Positions 45,599 to 55,055 of a stretch of 64,000 bases of DNA are shown here, in pieces (the stretch's first letter is position 1; the number at the start of each line of letters is the position of its first letter). The notes beneath the pieces are model-generated. The model did no database searches. It was given only the letters and a program-made list of their open reading frames with translations, and was not told where the DNA came from. The stretch is from JADKIH01 sp031417395 (GTDB taxonomy: Bacteria; Bacteroidota; Bacteroidia; AKYH767-A; 2013-40CM-41-45). Location of the stretch: positions 102,365 to 166,364 of the forward strand of contig JANOVM010000043.1 in assembly GCA_031417395.1 (NCBI GenBank), given 5' to 3'. Both the position numbers and the translations under genes were made by a program.

Positions 45599-46480
45599 AT
45601 GTTAACTGCTTCCTTCCTCCGCCAACTTGAACAAATCCTCAGTCGCCAAACCCGAAAGAAAATGCATTTCCGCAGGGTCAAGCCCATTGAAGGCGGAATC
45701 ATTAATCTGACAGTACGCTTAGATACCACAGCCGGAACGTATTTCCTGAAAGCCAATGACGCTTTTCGTTTTCCGGCAATGTTTGAAAAGGAAGCAAGGG
45801 GTTTAGAGACCTTACGAAAAGCTGAAGCCTTTACCATTCCCGAAGTAATTATGACGGGCGATGCCGAAGGACAAGCATTTCTGATTTTGAAATTTTTTGA
45901 GGACAAAGATATGAAAAGCGATTTCTGGGAAAGCTTAGGAAAGTCGCTTGCAAAACTTCATAAAGTAACTTCACCCAAGTATGGTTTCTCTGAAGATAAT
46001 TACATAGGCTCACTGGAACAGAGCAACAAAGAGCATAATAAATGGCTTGATTTTTTTGTTGAAGAACGTCTGGAAAAACAATTGAAGCGTGCAATGGAAT
46101 TAGGCTATTTAAATGGCGACGACGAAAACGGATTCCAAAAACTATATAGAGAACTCGACTCTTTAATTTCCAATGAACCGCCATCACTGTTGCATGGCGA
46201 TTTATGGGGCGGAAATTTTATTACAGGTGAAAACGGAGAGCCTTGCTTGATTGATCCCGCTGTTTACTATGGCCACAGAGAAATGGATTTATCTATGACA
46301 AGACTTTTCGATGGTTTTGAAGAACCTTTTTATGAAACGTACAATTCAGAGTATCCGTTAGCTCCGGGTTTTGAAGGGCGTGTAGATATTCATAATTTGT
46401 ATCCTTTGTTGGTTCATGTGAATCTTTTCGGCGGGGGATATATTCCGCAATTGAGAGAGATACTTAAAAAATATAAGTAA
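45599..46480 (+). CDS. Fructosamine/ketosamine-3-kinase family protein
   Basis: A protein of 293 residues with an aminoglycoside-phosphotransferase-type kinase fold. VKPIEGGIINLTVRLDT (nucleotide loop), LLHGDLWGGNF (about 198-208, catalytic D) and CLIDPAVYYGHREMDLSMTRLF (about 219-240, metal-binding D) are the family signatures. It phosphorylates sugar-modified lysines or small ketosamines, allowing deglycation. No N-terminal signal, so cytoplasmic. The upstream 178 bases contain no strong promoter. Length matches the usual 285-300. Confidence 0.9.
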   Translation: MLTASFLRQLEQILSRQTRKKMHFRRVKPIEGGIINLTVRLDTTAGTYFLKANDAFRFPAMFEKEARGLETLRKAEAFTIPEVIMTGDAEGQAFLILKFFEDKDMKSDFWESLGKSLAKLHKVTSPKYGFSEDNYIGSLEQSNKEHNKWLDFFVEERLEKQLKRAMELGYLNGDDENGFQKLYRELDSLISNEPPSLLHGDLWGGNFITGENGEPCLIDPAVYYGHREMDLSMTRLFDGFEEPFYETYNSEYPLAPGFEGRVDIHNLYPLLVHVNLFGGGYIPQLREILKKYK

Positions 46481-46530
46481 TTATTATTTAGCAAAATATT
46501 TATTTTCAAAAAATCCTGTCGAATAAATTC

Positions 46531-46560
46531 TTGCCGACTTAACTATATAAACTATCTTTG
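46531..46560 (+). promoter_or_regulatory. Promoter of the RidA-family gene (TTG...TATCTTTG)
   Basis: TTG at 46531-46533 and TATCTTTG at 46553-46560 are 19 bases apart. The ATG is 22 bases beyond, so the message should have a leader of about 18 bases. Confidence 0.75.
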
Positions 46561-46582
46561 AATTTCAGTAAAAGAAAAACAA

Positions 46583-46999
46583 ATGAGCGACAACATTAAC
46601 TCCTCCAAAGCTCCTGAACCGGTAGGCTTATACCCACATGCAAGACGAGTCGGAAATTTATTATTTCTTTCCGGTGTTGGTCCGAGAGAGCGTGGCACTA
46701 AAGTTATTCCCGGTGTTGAGCTTGGAACTGATGGAGAAATCACAAGCTATGACATAGAAAAACAATGTCATTCCGTTTTCAGGAATGTTCGATATATTTT
46801 GGAAGAAGCGGGCAGTAAATGGGAAAACATTATTGATGTAACTGTTTTTCTTACGAATATGAAAGATGATTTTAAAAAATACAATGCCCTGTGGGCTGAG
46901 TATTTTAAAAACAATCCTCCCTGTCGTACTACGGTTGAAATTAATTGTCTTCCAACACCAATTGGAATTGAATTGAAAGTAATTGCCACCATCGATTAA
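46583..46999 (+). CDS. RidA-family deaminase (2-aminomuconate-deaminase-like)
   Basis: A protein of 138 residues. GNLLFLSGVGPRERGT, HSVFRNVRYILEEAG and CRTTVEINCLPTPIGIELKVIA cover the YjgF/RidA trimer fold; R119 in CRTTVE is the residue that binds the substrate carboxylate. The longer loop and PTPIGIELK instead of the usual LPxxxxVEIE place it near 2-aminomuconate deaminases of the tryptophan/kynurenine route, but no neighbouring pathway gene is here. General imine/enamine deaminase activity is the safer call. The next gene starts seven bases after its stop. Confidence 0.85.
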   Translation: MSDNINSSKAPEPVGLYPHARRVGNLLFLSGVGPRERGTKVIPGVELGTDGEITSYDIEKQCHSVFRNVRYILEEAGSKWENIIDVTVFLTNMKDDFKKYNALWAEYFKNNPPCRTTVEINCLPTPIGIELKVIATID

Positions 47000-47005
47000 A
47001 CGGAA

Positions 47006-48940
47006 ATGCTAAAAAAATTTCCGGCTCCTATCCGCTTTATTTTTCTGACATATCTCTGCGGATTACTGTTTTTTTCTTTTTTTCGATTGATACTATTTCT
47101 TTTAAATATCGGTTCTGTTGCCGATATTCCATCTTCTTTTATTGCCTATTCATTTCTCACCGGCTGGCAGTTTGATACGGTAATCAATGGTTATGGACTT
47201 GCTTTACCACTTGTCGTTTATTTTTTGTTTTCTTTTTTTCAGAAGGAGAACAAGCTTGTCAATAAAATTGTTTTCGGATTTCTTGTGTTCTATTATAGTT
47301 TTTGTCTCTTTATCTTAAGTGCCGATTTACCCTGGTTTGAGCATCAGCAGACACGTTTAACCGTAGCTGCCATGCAATGGACGAATACACCCGGTATGAT
47401 GCTGCGTTTTGTTTTTGAAGATCCCAGAAATTATCCCTACCTAATTCTGCTCGGTATTTTGATATATGGGTTTTACAGAATACTTAAAAGAATTCGCGAG
47501 AAAAGCTTTAAACCAAATACAATTTCTTACAACCTGTATAAAAGTACCATCATTTATATTTTTTTTATGCTTCTTACTTTTATAGCTATACGCGGAAGAG
47601 TTGCTTTGAAATCACCTATTCGCTGGGGAACGGCTTTTATGAGTGAATACAATCTCACAAACCAATTGGGATTGAATCCTGTATATACTTTTCTACAAAG
47701 CTGGCTCGATAAGAATAATGCCGCCAATAAGCATCTTACATTAATGGAAGATGCTAAAGCGATTTCCATTGTGCAACAGTATTATGGATTAAAATCCGTT
47801 TCTATAGGAGACTCTCCAATAAAACGGATAATCGTTCCGACCGGAAATCCGAAACCGTTCAATATTGTTGTTGTCTTAATGGAAAGCATGACAAGCTATA
47901 ACCTGGAATATTTTGGAAATAAGGAGAACCTGACTCCTGAACTGAATAAGTTATTTAATCATTCACTTTCTTTTACAAGGTTTTATTCAGATGGCATTCA
48001 TACCTTCAATGGAATTTACTCTTCGCTTTTTGGAACTCCTTCGCTGCCGAATAAACATCATCTGAAAGATCTAAACAATCAACAGGAATATGGAGGCTTG
48101 GCAAGAGCATTGGGTAAAAATAATTATCAGACTGTTTTTTTTACATCACACGATGAACAGTTTGACAATGCAGGAGGCTTTCTTGCTTCCAATGGTTTCA
48201 GTAAAATTGTAAGTCAGAAGGATTATGAAAATAATCAGGTCCTGAATGCATTGGGAATTCCTGATCATATTCTTTTCAGTGAATCAGTAAAAAATCTGAA
48301 TGTATTATACAATAATCGTCAGCCATTTTTTGCCGCTATTCTTACAGCAAGTAATCATGGTCCTTATGAAATTCCCCAGGGAATATCTTTCAAGCCACGT
48401 TCAAAGGACATTCGTAAACAGCTGGTAGAATATGCTGACTGGTCAGTCAGACAATTTATTCAATCGTGCCGGCAACAGCCCTGGTTTGACAGTACGATTT
48501 TTCTTTTTACAGGTGATCACGGTGCTGTTGTTGATGATAAGGATGTCAATCTTTCTTATCATCATGTTCCATTAATCGTTTTTGCTCCTTCGATTGTTAA
48601 TTCTGCTAAGTGTGATAGTCTGGGAGGTCAGGTTGATATTTTTCCTACGGTTATGGGTATGCTTAATTTACCGTATACTAATAATTCATTTGGCGTTGAT
48701 CTTCTGAAAGAAAGAAGAGAGTTTATTACATTTTCTTACGATGAAAATTACGGATCATTTAGCAAGTACGATTATTTTATAAACAGGAAAGATAATCGCA
48801 GACTCTATCAAATAAATTCAGAAGCGAAGGATAGCAGAGAAATTAAAAATCCTGCAAGAATGGATTCCATGCAAAATTTTACACAAGCTGTTTTTCAAAC
48901 ACATCAATGGATGTTGGAGAAGAGATTAGTTAATAAGTGA
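47006..48940 (+). CDS. LtaS-like sulfatase/phosphoglycerol transferase, membrane protein
   Basis: A protein of 644 residues with five N-terminal membrane segments (to about 200) and an extracytoplasmic alkaline-phosphatase-like domain. VVLMESMTSYN holds the metal-binding glutamate, DGIHTFNGIYSSL (about 330-344) the nucleophilic threonine, and LFTGDHGAV the metal-binding D-H pair. Such proteins in Gram-negative bacteria transfer phosphoglycerol or phosphoethanolamine to surface glycans or lipids. It starts seven bases after the RidA gene and may be cotranscribed. The substrate is unknown. Confidence 0.88.
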   Translation: MLKKFPAPIRFIFLTYLCGLLFFSFFRLILFLLNIGSVADIPSSFIAYSFLTGWQFDTVINGYGLALPLVVYFLFSFFQKENKLVNKIVFGFLVFYYSFCLFILSADLPWFEHQQTRLTVAAMQWTNTPGMMLRFVFEDPRNYPYLILLGILIYGFYRILKRIREKSFKPNTISYNLYKSTIIYIFFMLLTFIAIRGRVALKSPIRWGTAFMSEYNLTNQLGLNPVYTFLQSWLDKNNAANKHLTLMEDAKAISIVQQYYGLKSVSIGDSPIKRIIVPTGNPKPFNIVVVLMESMTSYNLEYFGNKENLTPELNKLFNHSLSFTRFYSDGIHTFNGIYSSLFGTPSLPNKHHLKDLNNQQEYGGLARALGKNNYQTVFFTSHDEQFDNAGGFLASNGFSKIVSQKDYENNQVLNALGIPDHILFSESVKNLNVLYNNRQPFFAAILTASNHGPYEIPQGISFKPRSKDIRKQLVEYADWSVRQFIQSCRQQPWFDSTIFLFTGDHGAVVDDKDVNLSYHHVPLIVFAPSIVNSAKCDSLGGQVDIFPTVMGMLNLPYTNNSFGVDLLKERREFITFSYDENYGSFSKYDYFINRKDNRRLYQINSEAKDSREIKNPARMDSMQNFTQAVFQTHQWMLEKRLVNK

Positions 48941-49012
48941 CGCTATTTTAATTTTAAAACTGTTAACCAGCGGAACTTTTTGTTTATTCTACTCCGAATG
49001 GAAATGGATATT
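48941..49012. other. Spacer before the tandem repeat array
   Basis: A short AT-rich stretch with no gene; its end GGATATT resembles the GGATGTT that precedes repeat copies 2 and 3. Confidence 0.4.
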
Positions 49013-49947
49013 ATGAAACAGTTATTATTAAAGACGATTTAAATGTGAAATAAGGTAATAAGGTTGTTCATAGGTTTGACTATTGTGCTACTAAGGTTAT
49101 AAGGTTTAATATTCCGAAAGGAATTTGATGAGTATATTTATCTTTCCACTATAGGAATATTGTGAACTCAAATCAATCAATATTTTTTATTTAAAACAAT
49201 GTTTATTCTAAAAGATGTTTAAAATAAATAATGAATAAGACTTTAATATTTGTCGGCTGAAAACCTTATAACCTTAATAGCAGATTTGCACACCCAAGAC
49301 AATAACCTTATAACCTTATTAAAAAGGATGTTATGAAACAGTTATTAATAAAGGCGATTTAAATGTGAAATTAGGTAATAAGGTTGTTCATAGGTTCGCC
49401 CATTGTGCTACTAAGGTTATAAGGTTTTATATTCCGAAATGAATTTGAAGAGTGTATTTATCTTCCCATTGTTAGAATATTGGGAACTCAATTCAATCAA
49501 TTATTTTTTTATTTAAGACGATGTATATTTTATTAGATGTTTAAAATAAACAATGAATAAGGCTTTCTATTTTTAACGATTGAAAACCTTATAACCTTAG
49601 TAGCAGATTGGCGCACCCAAGACAATAACCTTATAACCTTATTAAAAAGGATGTTATGAAACAGTTATTAATAATGGCGATTTAAATATGAAATTAGGTA
49701 ATAAGGTTGTTCATAGGTTTGGTCATGGTGCTACTAAGGTTATAAGGTTTTGTATTCCGAAAGGAATTTGAAGAGTGTGTTTATCTTCCCACTGTTAGAA
49801 TATTAGGAACTCAAATCAATCAATTCTTTTTTATTTAAAATAAACAATGAATTAGACTTTAAATTTTTGACGATTGAAAACCTTATAACCTTAGTAGCAG
49901 ATTAAAGCTCCCTATGCAATAACCGTATTACCTTATTAAAAATGATA
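49013..49947. repeat. Three tandem ~320-bp repeats, each with four AAGGTTATAAGGTT sites
   Basis: Copies start at the shared ATGAAACAGTTATTA sequence: 49013, 49333 and 49656 (periods 320 and 323). Each holds four copies of a 14-mer made of two AAGGTT boxes two bases apart: two on the plus strand, then two on the minus strand. Sites are at 49052, 49093, 49262 and 49304; 49372, 49413, 49585 and 49627; 49695, 49736, 49879 and 49921. Outer-to-inner spacing is always 41 on the left and 42 on the right, while the middle varies (169, 172, 143). The last site is degenerate (AACCGTATTACCTT). The inner pair can fold as a hairpin (CTACTAAGGTTATAAGG with CCTTATAACCTTAGTAG). No gene fits. A piece of the unit (TATTTATCTTCCCAC) recurs just after copy 3. 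Confidence 0.9.
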
Positions 49948-50052
49948 TTTATCTTCCCACAGTTAGGATTTTGTGAATTTAATTTAATGAAAGAAATAAT
50001 TTGAAATTAATTTCGTCCTTAGTAAAACACGTTACTAATTCTACAATTAAAA

Positions 50053-51192
50053 TTAATGCACCGTATAAAGCGCCGTCATTCCCGCAGCCATATGATCGGA
50101 AACATGGCAATGATACGCCCAAACACCGGGATTATCAGGAGTCATATCAGCAGTTATCATTGTTGCCGGAAGAAGTTCAAGCACATCTGTATTTTGTCCG
50201 TCAACTGTTCCTACATTTCCATGCCAATGAGGAGTATGTAAGTCGACTTCGTTTCCAAGACCTATTACATACCATCGGGTTTTTTCACCTACATTCATTT
50301 CTAGTCCGGTTAGATTACCCATTAATCTGCCATTGATAGCATGTTTTAAATTGCTTTCTTCAAAATCTTCAGGATTTGGATTTGTAAAACCGGGGCAATA
50401 AGTATCTGTATTTTCTGTAAGATAAAGGCTTGCGTTTTCATTCCACACTAAAAAAAGTGTAATAAATTCCCTGTCAATGCCTATTGGTTTTGCATTCTCA
50501 TCACCCAATCCTCTTTTATTGATAATGATTGCACCGACTAAACCAGAATACATATCTGATTCATCCATGTAAACATGGGAGTGATAAACCCAGACAACAG
50601 AACTTGGCTGATTAGGTCCGGGCCCGCCTGTTTCGCGTGCATAATATTTATATAGCCACGTCGCTCCCTGGGCAATATTACTGCCGTCTCCATTCGTTCC
50701 ATTATTATAAGGAGATCCTTCCGAAGCGGCATCGTATAACAAGCCATGAACATGTAAGCTTACGTTTATGCTTGTATTGTTTTTAAAATAAACCAGAACA
50801 GAATCGCCAACGTTTGCGCGAATGACAGGACCAAGAATTCCCAAATGTTCCCATTCAGGAGCGATGTTTTTACTTGTTGTAAAAGTAGAATCGGTGTACT
50901 CAATGTATCTGGCTTTTTTATATAAACTGCCTATGCGGGTAGTAGGCCCGGAAGGGAGATTAACTGTAAAAACTGAATCAGCTGCATCATAAGGCATTCC
51001 CATGAAAACATTTGAATTTGCCGGCGCATAATCCCAGAGTACTTCTTCAGCAGCTATATAATAAACTCTTGTTTTTGACTCAAATGTCGGTGCTGTTGTA
51101 ACTTCAGGATCGGGTTCTTTTTTGCATCCGTTTATAAGGGAAACTGATAAAAGAAGAATAATTGAATGAAAAGTAAAAATGAATTTTTTCAT
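50053..51192 (-). CDS. Ceruloplasmin/hephaestin-like multicopper oxidase lipoprotein
   Basis: A protein of 379 residues with a lipoprotein signal (LLLSVSLINGC, lipidated cysteine 23), so anchored in the outer or inner membrane facing the periplasm or outside. Two cupredoxin domains carry the copper ligands: LHVHG and YHSHV in the first, HTPHWHG and AYHCHVSDHMAAGM in the second, the latter completing a type 1 site and the shared type 2/3 cluster. Parts such as YYIAAEEVLWDYAP, IEYTDSTF, EHLGILGPVIRANVGD and SEGSPYNNGTNG resemble animal ceruloplasmin/hephaestin repeats more than laccases. A ferroxidase or copper-handling role is inferred. Start at the ATG at 51192. Confidence 0.85.
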   Translation of the reverse strand: MKKFIFTFHSIILLLSVSLINGCKKEPDPEVTTAPTFESKTRVYYIAAEEVLWDYAPANSNVFMGMPYDAADSVFTVNLPSGPTTRIGSLYKKARYIEYTDSTFTTSKNIAPEWEHLGILGPVIRANVGDSVLVYFKNNTSINVSLHVHGLLYDAASEGSPYNNGTNGDGSNIAQGATWLYKYYARETGGPGPNQPSSVVWVYHSHVYMDESDMYSGLVGAIIINKRGLGDENAKPIGIDREFITLFLVWNENASLYLTENTDTYCPGFTNPNPEDFEESNLKHAINGRLMGNLTGLEMNVGEKTRWYVIGLGNEVDLHTPHWHGNVGTVDGQNTDVLELLPATMITADMTPDNPGVWAYHCHVSDHMAAGMTALYTVH

Positions 51193-51667
51193 ATTTTAGT
51201 TAGTTAGAATTGGTTTGAAATTTTTTCCAATAATATTATTCTCAGAAAATATTTCCAAACCTCCTTGTGTTATTTAATTCACTTTTAATGCTTAATTATC
51301 ATATATATATAATCAATAATAATTATTTAACATTTAAATCAATCAATATAACATCATTTATAAAAAATTAATAAAATGAATTTTTGTTTTTTTGATACCT
51401 ATTAAATGGCAATTGGATAGTTTTAGAGATAGAAAGTATTCTGTAATCCCAAAAGCAAGACAAACAGGCTTCATTAATATTTTACAATTCATTGTTATTA
51501 AAAGAAACACCGGAAAATGCTTTAAATGATTAAATTTCAAACAAATAATTAAAATCAAATTCTATTTCAACCGAAGCAAAAAGAGCTTAATCACGGTTTA
51601 ATTTTAGTATTTTTGCAGCCATTTTTATGCCTTCGATTTCAATAAAGCATTAAAATAGACCTTATAA
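51193..51667. other. 475-base non-coding gap upstream of ileS
   Basis: Very AT-rich, with a (TA)n-like run near 51301-51312. No credible gene; a 66-codon minus-strand frame (51358-51558) has no family features. The ileS promoter lies at the right end. Confidence 0.5.
51608..51615 (+). promoter_or_regulatory. -7 element of ileS (TATTTTTG)
   Basis: Matches TAnnTTTG 52 bases before the ileS ATG. No -33 TTG at standard spacing was found. Confidence 0.5.
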
Positions 51668-54600
51668 ATGTCTAAATACAAAGAATATAAGCAATTGGAC
51701 CTTCCCGGCATTTCAAAAGAAATTTTGAAAAAATGGGATGATGAAGGAACATTTGCCGAAAGCGTGAATAGCCGGGAAGGCAAGCCTGTATTTAATTTTT
51801 ACGAAGGGCCCCCGTCAGCTAATGGCTTGCCGGGCATTCACCATGTTATGGCAAGGGCTATAAAGGACATTTTTTGCAGGTATAAGACATTAAAAGGTTT
51901 TCAGGTAAAGAGAAAAGGCGGTTGGGATACCCATGGATTGCCCATTGAATTAGCGGTAGAGAAAAAACTGGGCATTCGTAAGGACGATATTGGCAAAACT
52001 ATTTCCATTGCCGATTACAATAAAGAATGCCGTAAGGAAGTAATGAAGTATAAGAATGTCTGGGATGACCTTACTCGCAAAATGGGGTATTGGGTCGACC
52101 TTGATAATCCGTATATCACTTTTGAAAATAACTATATTGAAACGTGCTGGTATCTTCTTAAAGAATTTTATAAAAAGAATTTGCTTTACAAGGGGTTTAC
52201 GATTCAGCCATATTCTCCTGCTGCAGGAACCGGTTTAAGTTCACACGAATTGAACCAGCCGGGCACCTATAAAATGGTTAAGGATACGACTGTAGTTGCT
52301 AAATTCAAATTGACTGATAAACTTCCCGGTTTAAATGAAGAAACATTTTTTCTCGCCTGGACGACTACACCGTGGACACTTCCATCCAATACCGCACTGG
52401 CTGTTGGGAAAAATATTACTTATTGCGCCGTTAAAACCTTCAATGCATATACGGGAAAACCGGAAACCGTAGTCCTGGCAAAGGATCTTTTAGGAAAATA
52501 CTTTCCTGAGAAAAATGCCGAACTTCAATTGGAAGATTATAAGTCCGGCGACAAAGCAATTCCTTTTAAAATACTTTCTGAATATAAAGGAAAGGATCTT
52601 GAAGGATTGGCTTACGAGCAGCTTCTGCCTTATGCTCAGCCAACGGATGGAAATGCTTTTAAAGTTTTACTGGGAGATTTTATCACAACAGAAGATGGTA
52701 CAGGAATCGTTCACATAGCACCAAGTTTTGGCGCTGATGACTTTCGTGTAGCAAGACAAAATGGAATTGGTTCACTGACTCTTGTCGATAAGCGCGGAAG
52801 ATTTACAAAAGAAATGGGCGAATTCGCCGATGAATTTGTAAAGGAACAGTACCTCACCGATGAAGAAAAAGAAATAGAACGCAAGAAGCAGGGTGGAGAG
52901 AAATACCTTTCTGTTGACGAACGCATTGCTATCAAATTAAAAAAGGATAACAAAGCTTTCAAAGTAGAAAAATACGAGCATACGTATCCTCATTGCTGGC
53001 GGACAGATAAGCCTGTATTGTATTATCCGCTCGATTCATGGTTTATCAAAACGACAGCCATGAAAGACAGAATGGTTGAGCTCAATAAAACCATCAACTG
53101 GAAACCGGAACATACAGGAACAGGACGCTTCGGAAACTGGCTTGAAAACCTAGTCGACTGGAATCTTTCACGTTCACGATTTTGGGGAATCCCTTTGCCT
53201 ATCTGGCGTTCAGAAGATGGTACAGAAGAAATTTGTATTGGTTCCTTGGAAGAACTTTCCACTGAAATCGACAAATCGGTGAAAGCAGGTTTTTTAAAAG
53301 AAAATTCTTTGAAAGGCCATAACAGCGATTTCGACCTTCATCGTCCTCATGTGGATGAAACTATTCTTGTGTCTCCGACAGGAAAAAAAATGATTCGCGA
53401 GCTGGATCTTATTGATGTTTGGTTTGATTCAGGTGCCATGCCTTATGCGCAGTGGCATTATCCTTTCGAGAATAAAGAAGAATTTAAAAAAGCTTTTCCG
53501 GCCGATTTCATAGCTGAAGGCGTTGACCAGACACGAGGCTGGTTTTTTACGCTTCATGCAATTGCCGTAATGATTTTTGACTCCGTTGCATTCAAAAACG
53601 TTGTCAGCAACGGTCTTGTTCTGGACAAAAACGGAAACAAGATGTCGAAACGACTGGGCAATGCCGTTGATCCTTTTGAAACAATAGAAAAATACGGGCC
53701 TGATGCTTCACGCTGGTATATGATCAGCAATGCACAGCCTTGGGAAAATCTGAAATTCAGTCTGGACGGAATTACTGAAGTTCAACGGAAGTTTTTCGGC
53801 ACGCTTTACAATACCTATGCTTTCTTTGCTTTGTATTCTAACATTGACGGCTTTACTTTTAAAGAAAAGGAACTATCTTCAGAAGAAAAGCATGAACTTG
53901 ACCGCTGGATTTTATCAGAGCTCAATACACTCGTAAAATTTGTAGATGAAAGTTATTCCGATTACGAGCCAACACGCGCCTGTCGTGCTATTTCAGATTT
54001 CGTTACGGAACATTTAAGTAATTGGTATGTGCGTTTAAGTCGCCGCCGCTTCTGGAAAGGCGAATACACAGCTGATAAAATTGCAGCTTACCAAACGCTA
54101 TATACTTGTCTTGAAACTGTAGCCCTACTGATGGCGCCTGTTGCACCATTTTTCAGCGACAGCTTATTTAACGATCTGAATAAAGTAACAGGAAGAAGAA
54201 AATCTAAGTCCGTTCATCTTGCTGATTTTCCTGTCTATGATGCAAAGCAGGTCGATAAAGCCCTTGAGGAAAGAATGGAACTGGCACAAAAAATATCTTC
54301 CATGGTTTTATCGTTGAGGAAAAAAGTCAACATACGCGTTCGTCAGCCCCTGAATAAAATACTATTACCGGTAACCGGAGAAGGATTCAGGGAAACGGTT
54401 GAGTCTGTAAAAGACCTCATTTTGGCTGAAGTGAACGTAAAGCAAATTGAATATATTACGGATACATCGGACATTCTGGTGAAAAAGATCAAGCCCAATT
54501 TCCGCATTTTGGGAAAGAAAGTCGGGTCCATGATGAAGGATGCGGCAGCATATATTACCGGTATGGGCCAGGATGAAATTCAAAAGCTGGAGCAGGATAA

Positions 54601-55027
54601 AAAGCTCGATATTCTAATAGGGAATCTGCCATTAACCTTAACTGAAGAAGATGTGGAAATCAGCTCAGAAGACATTCCGGGCTGGCAGGTTACCAATGAA
54701 GGCAAGCTTACCGTAGCACTCGATATTAGCATTGATGAAGGCCTCCGTGAAGAGGGAATAGCCCGTGAATTCATCAACAGAATACAGAATTTGAGGAAAG
54801 AAAGGGGTTTTGAAGTAACCGACCGTATTGACCTGAAAGTTCTGGAACATGCATTAATACGAAGTTCTTTGATCAATAATAAAGATTATATTTGCGCCGA
54901 AACTTTAGCAGCAAACCTTGACCTTGTTGACCGTCTAGATGGCGAAGATTCGGTTAATGTCGAGGTTGATGATGATATACAAACGCGTATAAGTATTAAG
55001 AAACATAAAACCGTTGATTTAAATTAA
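51668..55027 (+). CDS. ileS: Isoleucyl-tRNA synthetase, type 2 (eukaryote-like), with G-I-H-H signature
   Basis: A protein of 1119 residues that charges tRNA-Ile. The class I core begins FYEGPPSANGLPGIHHVM; the ATP-binding signature, normally H-x-G-H, reads G56-I57-H58-H59. The second signature is NKMSKRLGNAVDP (about 657-669). The editing domain holds WTTTPWTLPSNTAL and GTGIVHIAPSFGADD. The long C-terminal region without the zinc-binding end of type 1 enzymes, and the overall sequence style, identify IleRS2. The first and third residues of the signature are swapped. IleRS2 proteins are less sensitive to mupirocin, and the swapped GxHH form has been reported to be hyper-resistant. ATG at 51668. 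Confidence 0.97.
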   Translation: MSKYKEYKQLDLPGISKEILKKWDDEGTFAESVNSREGKPVFNFYEGPPSANGLPGIHHVMARAIKDIFCRYKTLKGFQVKRKGGWDTHGLPIELAVEKKLGIRKDDIGKTISIADYNKECRKEVMKYKNVWDDLTRKMGYWVDLDNPYITFENNYIETCWYLLKEFYKKNLLYKGFTIQPYSPAAGTGLSSHELNQPGTYKMVKDTTVVAKFKLTDKLPGLNEETFFLAWTTTPWTLPSNTALAVGKNITYCAVKTFNAYTGKPETVVLAKDLLGKYFPEKNAELQLEDYKSGDKAIPFKILSEYKGKDLEGLAYEQLLPYAQPTDGNAFKVLLGDFITTEDGTGIVHIAPSFGADDFRVARQNGIGSLTLVDKRGRFTKEMGEFADEFVKEQYLTDEEKEIERKKQGGEKYLSVDERIAIKLKKDNKAFKVEKYEHTYPHCWRTDKPVLYYPLDSWFIKTTAMKDRMVELNKTINWKPEHTGTGRFGNWLENLVDWNLSRSRFWGIPLPIWRSEDGTEEICIGSLEELSTEIDKSVKAGFLKENSLKGHNSDFDLHRPHVDETILVSPTGKKMIRELDLIDVWFDSGAMPYAQWHYPFENKEEFKKAFPADFIAEGVDQTRGWFFTLHAIAVMIFDSVAFKNVVSNGLVLDKNGNKMSKRLGNAVDPFETIEKYGPDASRWYMISNAQPWENLKFSLDGITEVQRKFFGTLYNTYAFFALYSNIDGFTFKEKELSSEEKHELDRWILSELNTLVKFVDESYSDYEPTRACRAISDFVTEHLSNWYVRLSRRRFWKGEYTADKIAAYQTLYTCLETVALLMAPVAPFFSDSLFNDLNKVTGRRKSKSVHLADFPVYDAKQVDKALEERMELAQKISSMVLSLRKKVNIRVRQPLNKILLPVTGEGFRETVESVKDLILAEVNVKQIEYITDTSDILVKKIKPNFRILGKKVGSMMKDAAAYITGMGQDEIQKLEQDKKLDILIGNLPLTLTEEDVEISSEDIPGWQVTNEGKLTVALDISIDEGLREEGIAREFINRIQNLRKERGFEVTDRIDLKVLEHALIRSSLINNKDYICAETLAANLDLVDRLDGEDSVNVEVDDDIQTRISIKKHKTVDLN

Positions 55028-55055
55028 CGGAAAGCCATCCCCAAACTGTTTTTAT

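Noticed and set aside
49013..49947. CRISPR array
   Set aside because: The repeating unit is ~320 bases and nearly all of it is conserved; there are no short repeats with unique spacers.
51358..51558. 66-codon minus-strand frame upstream of ileS
   Set aside because: AT-rich, low complexity, no promoter and no recognisable pattern.
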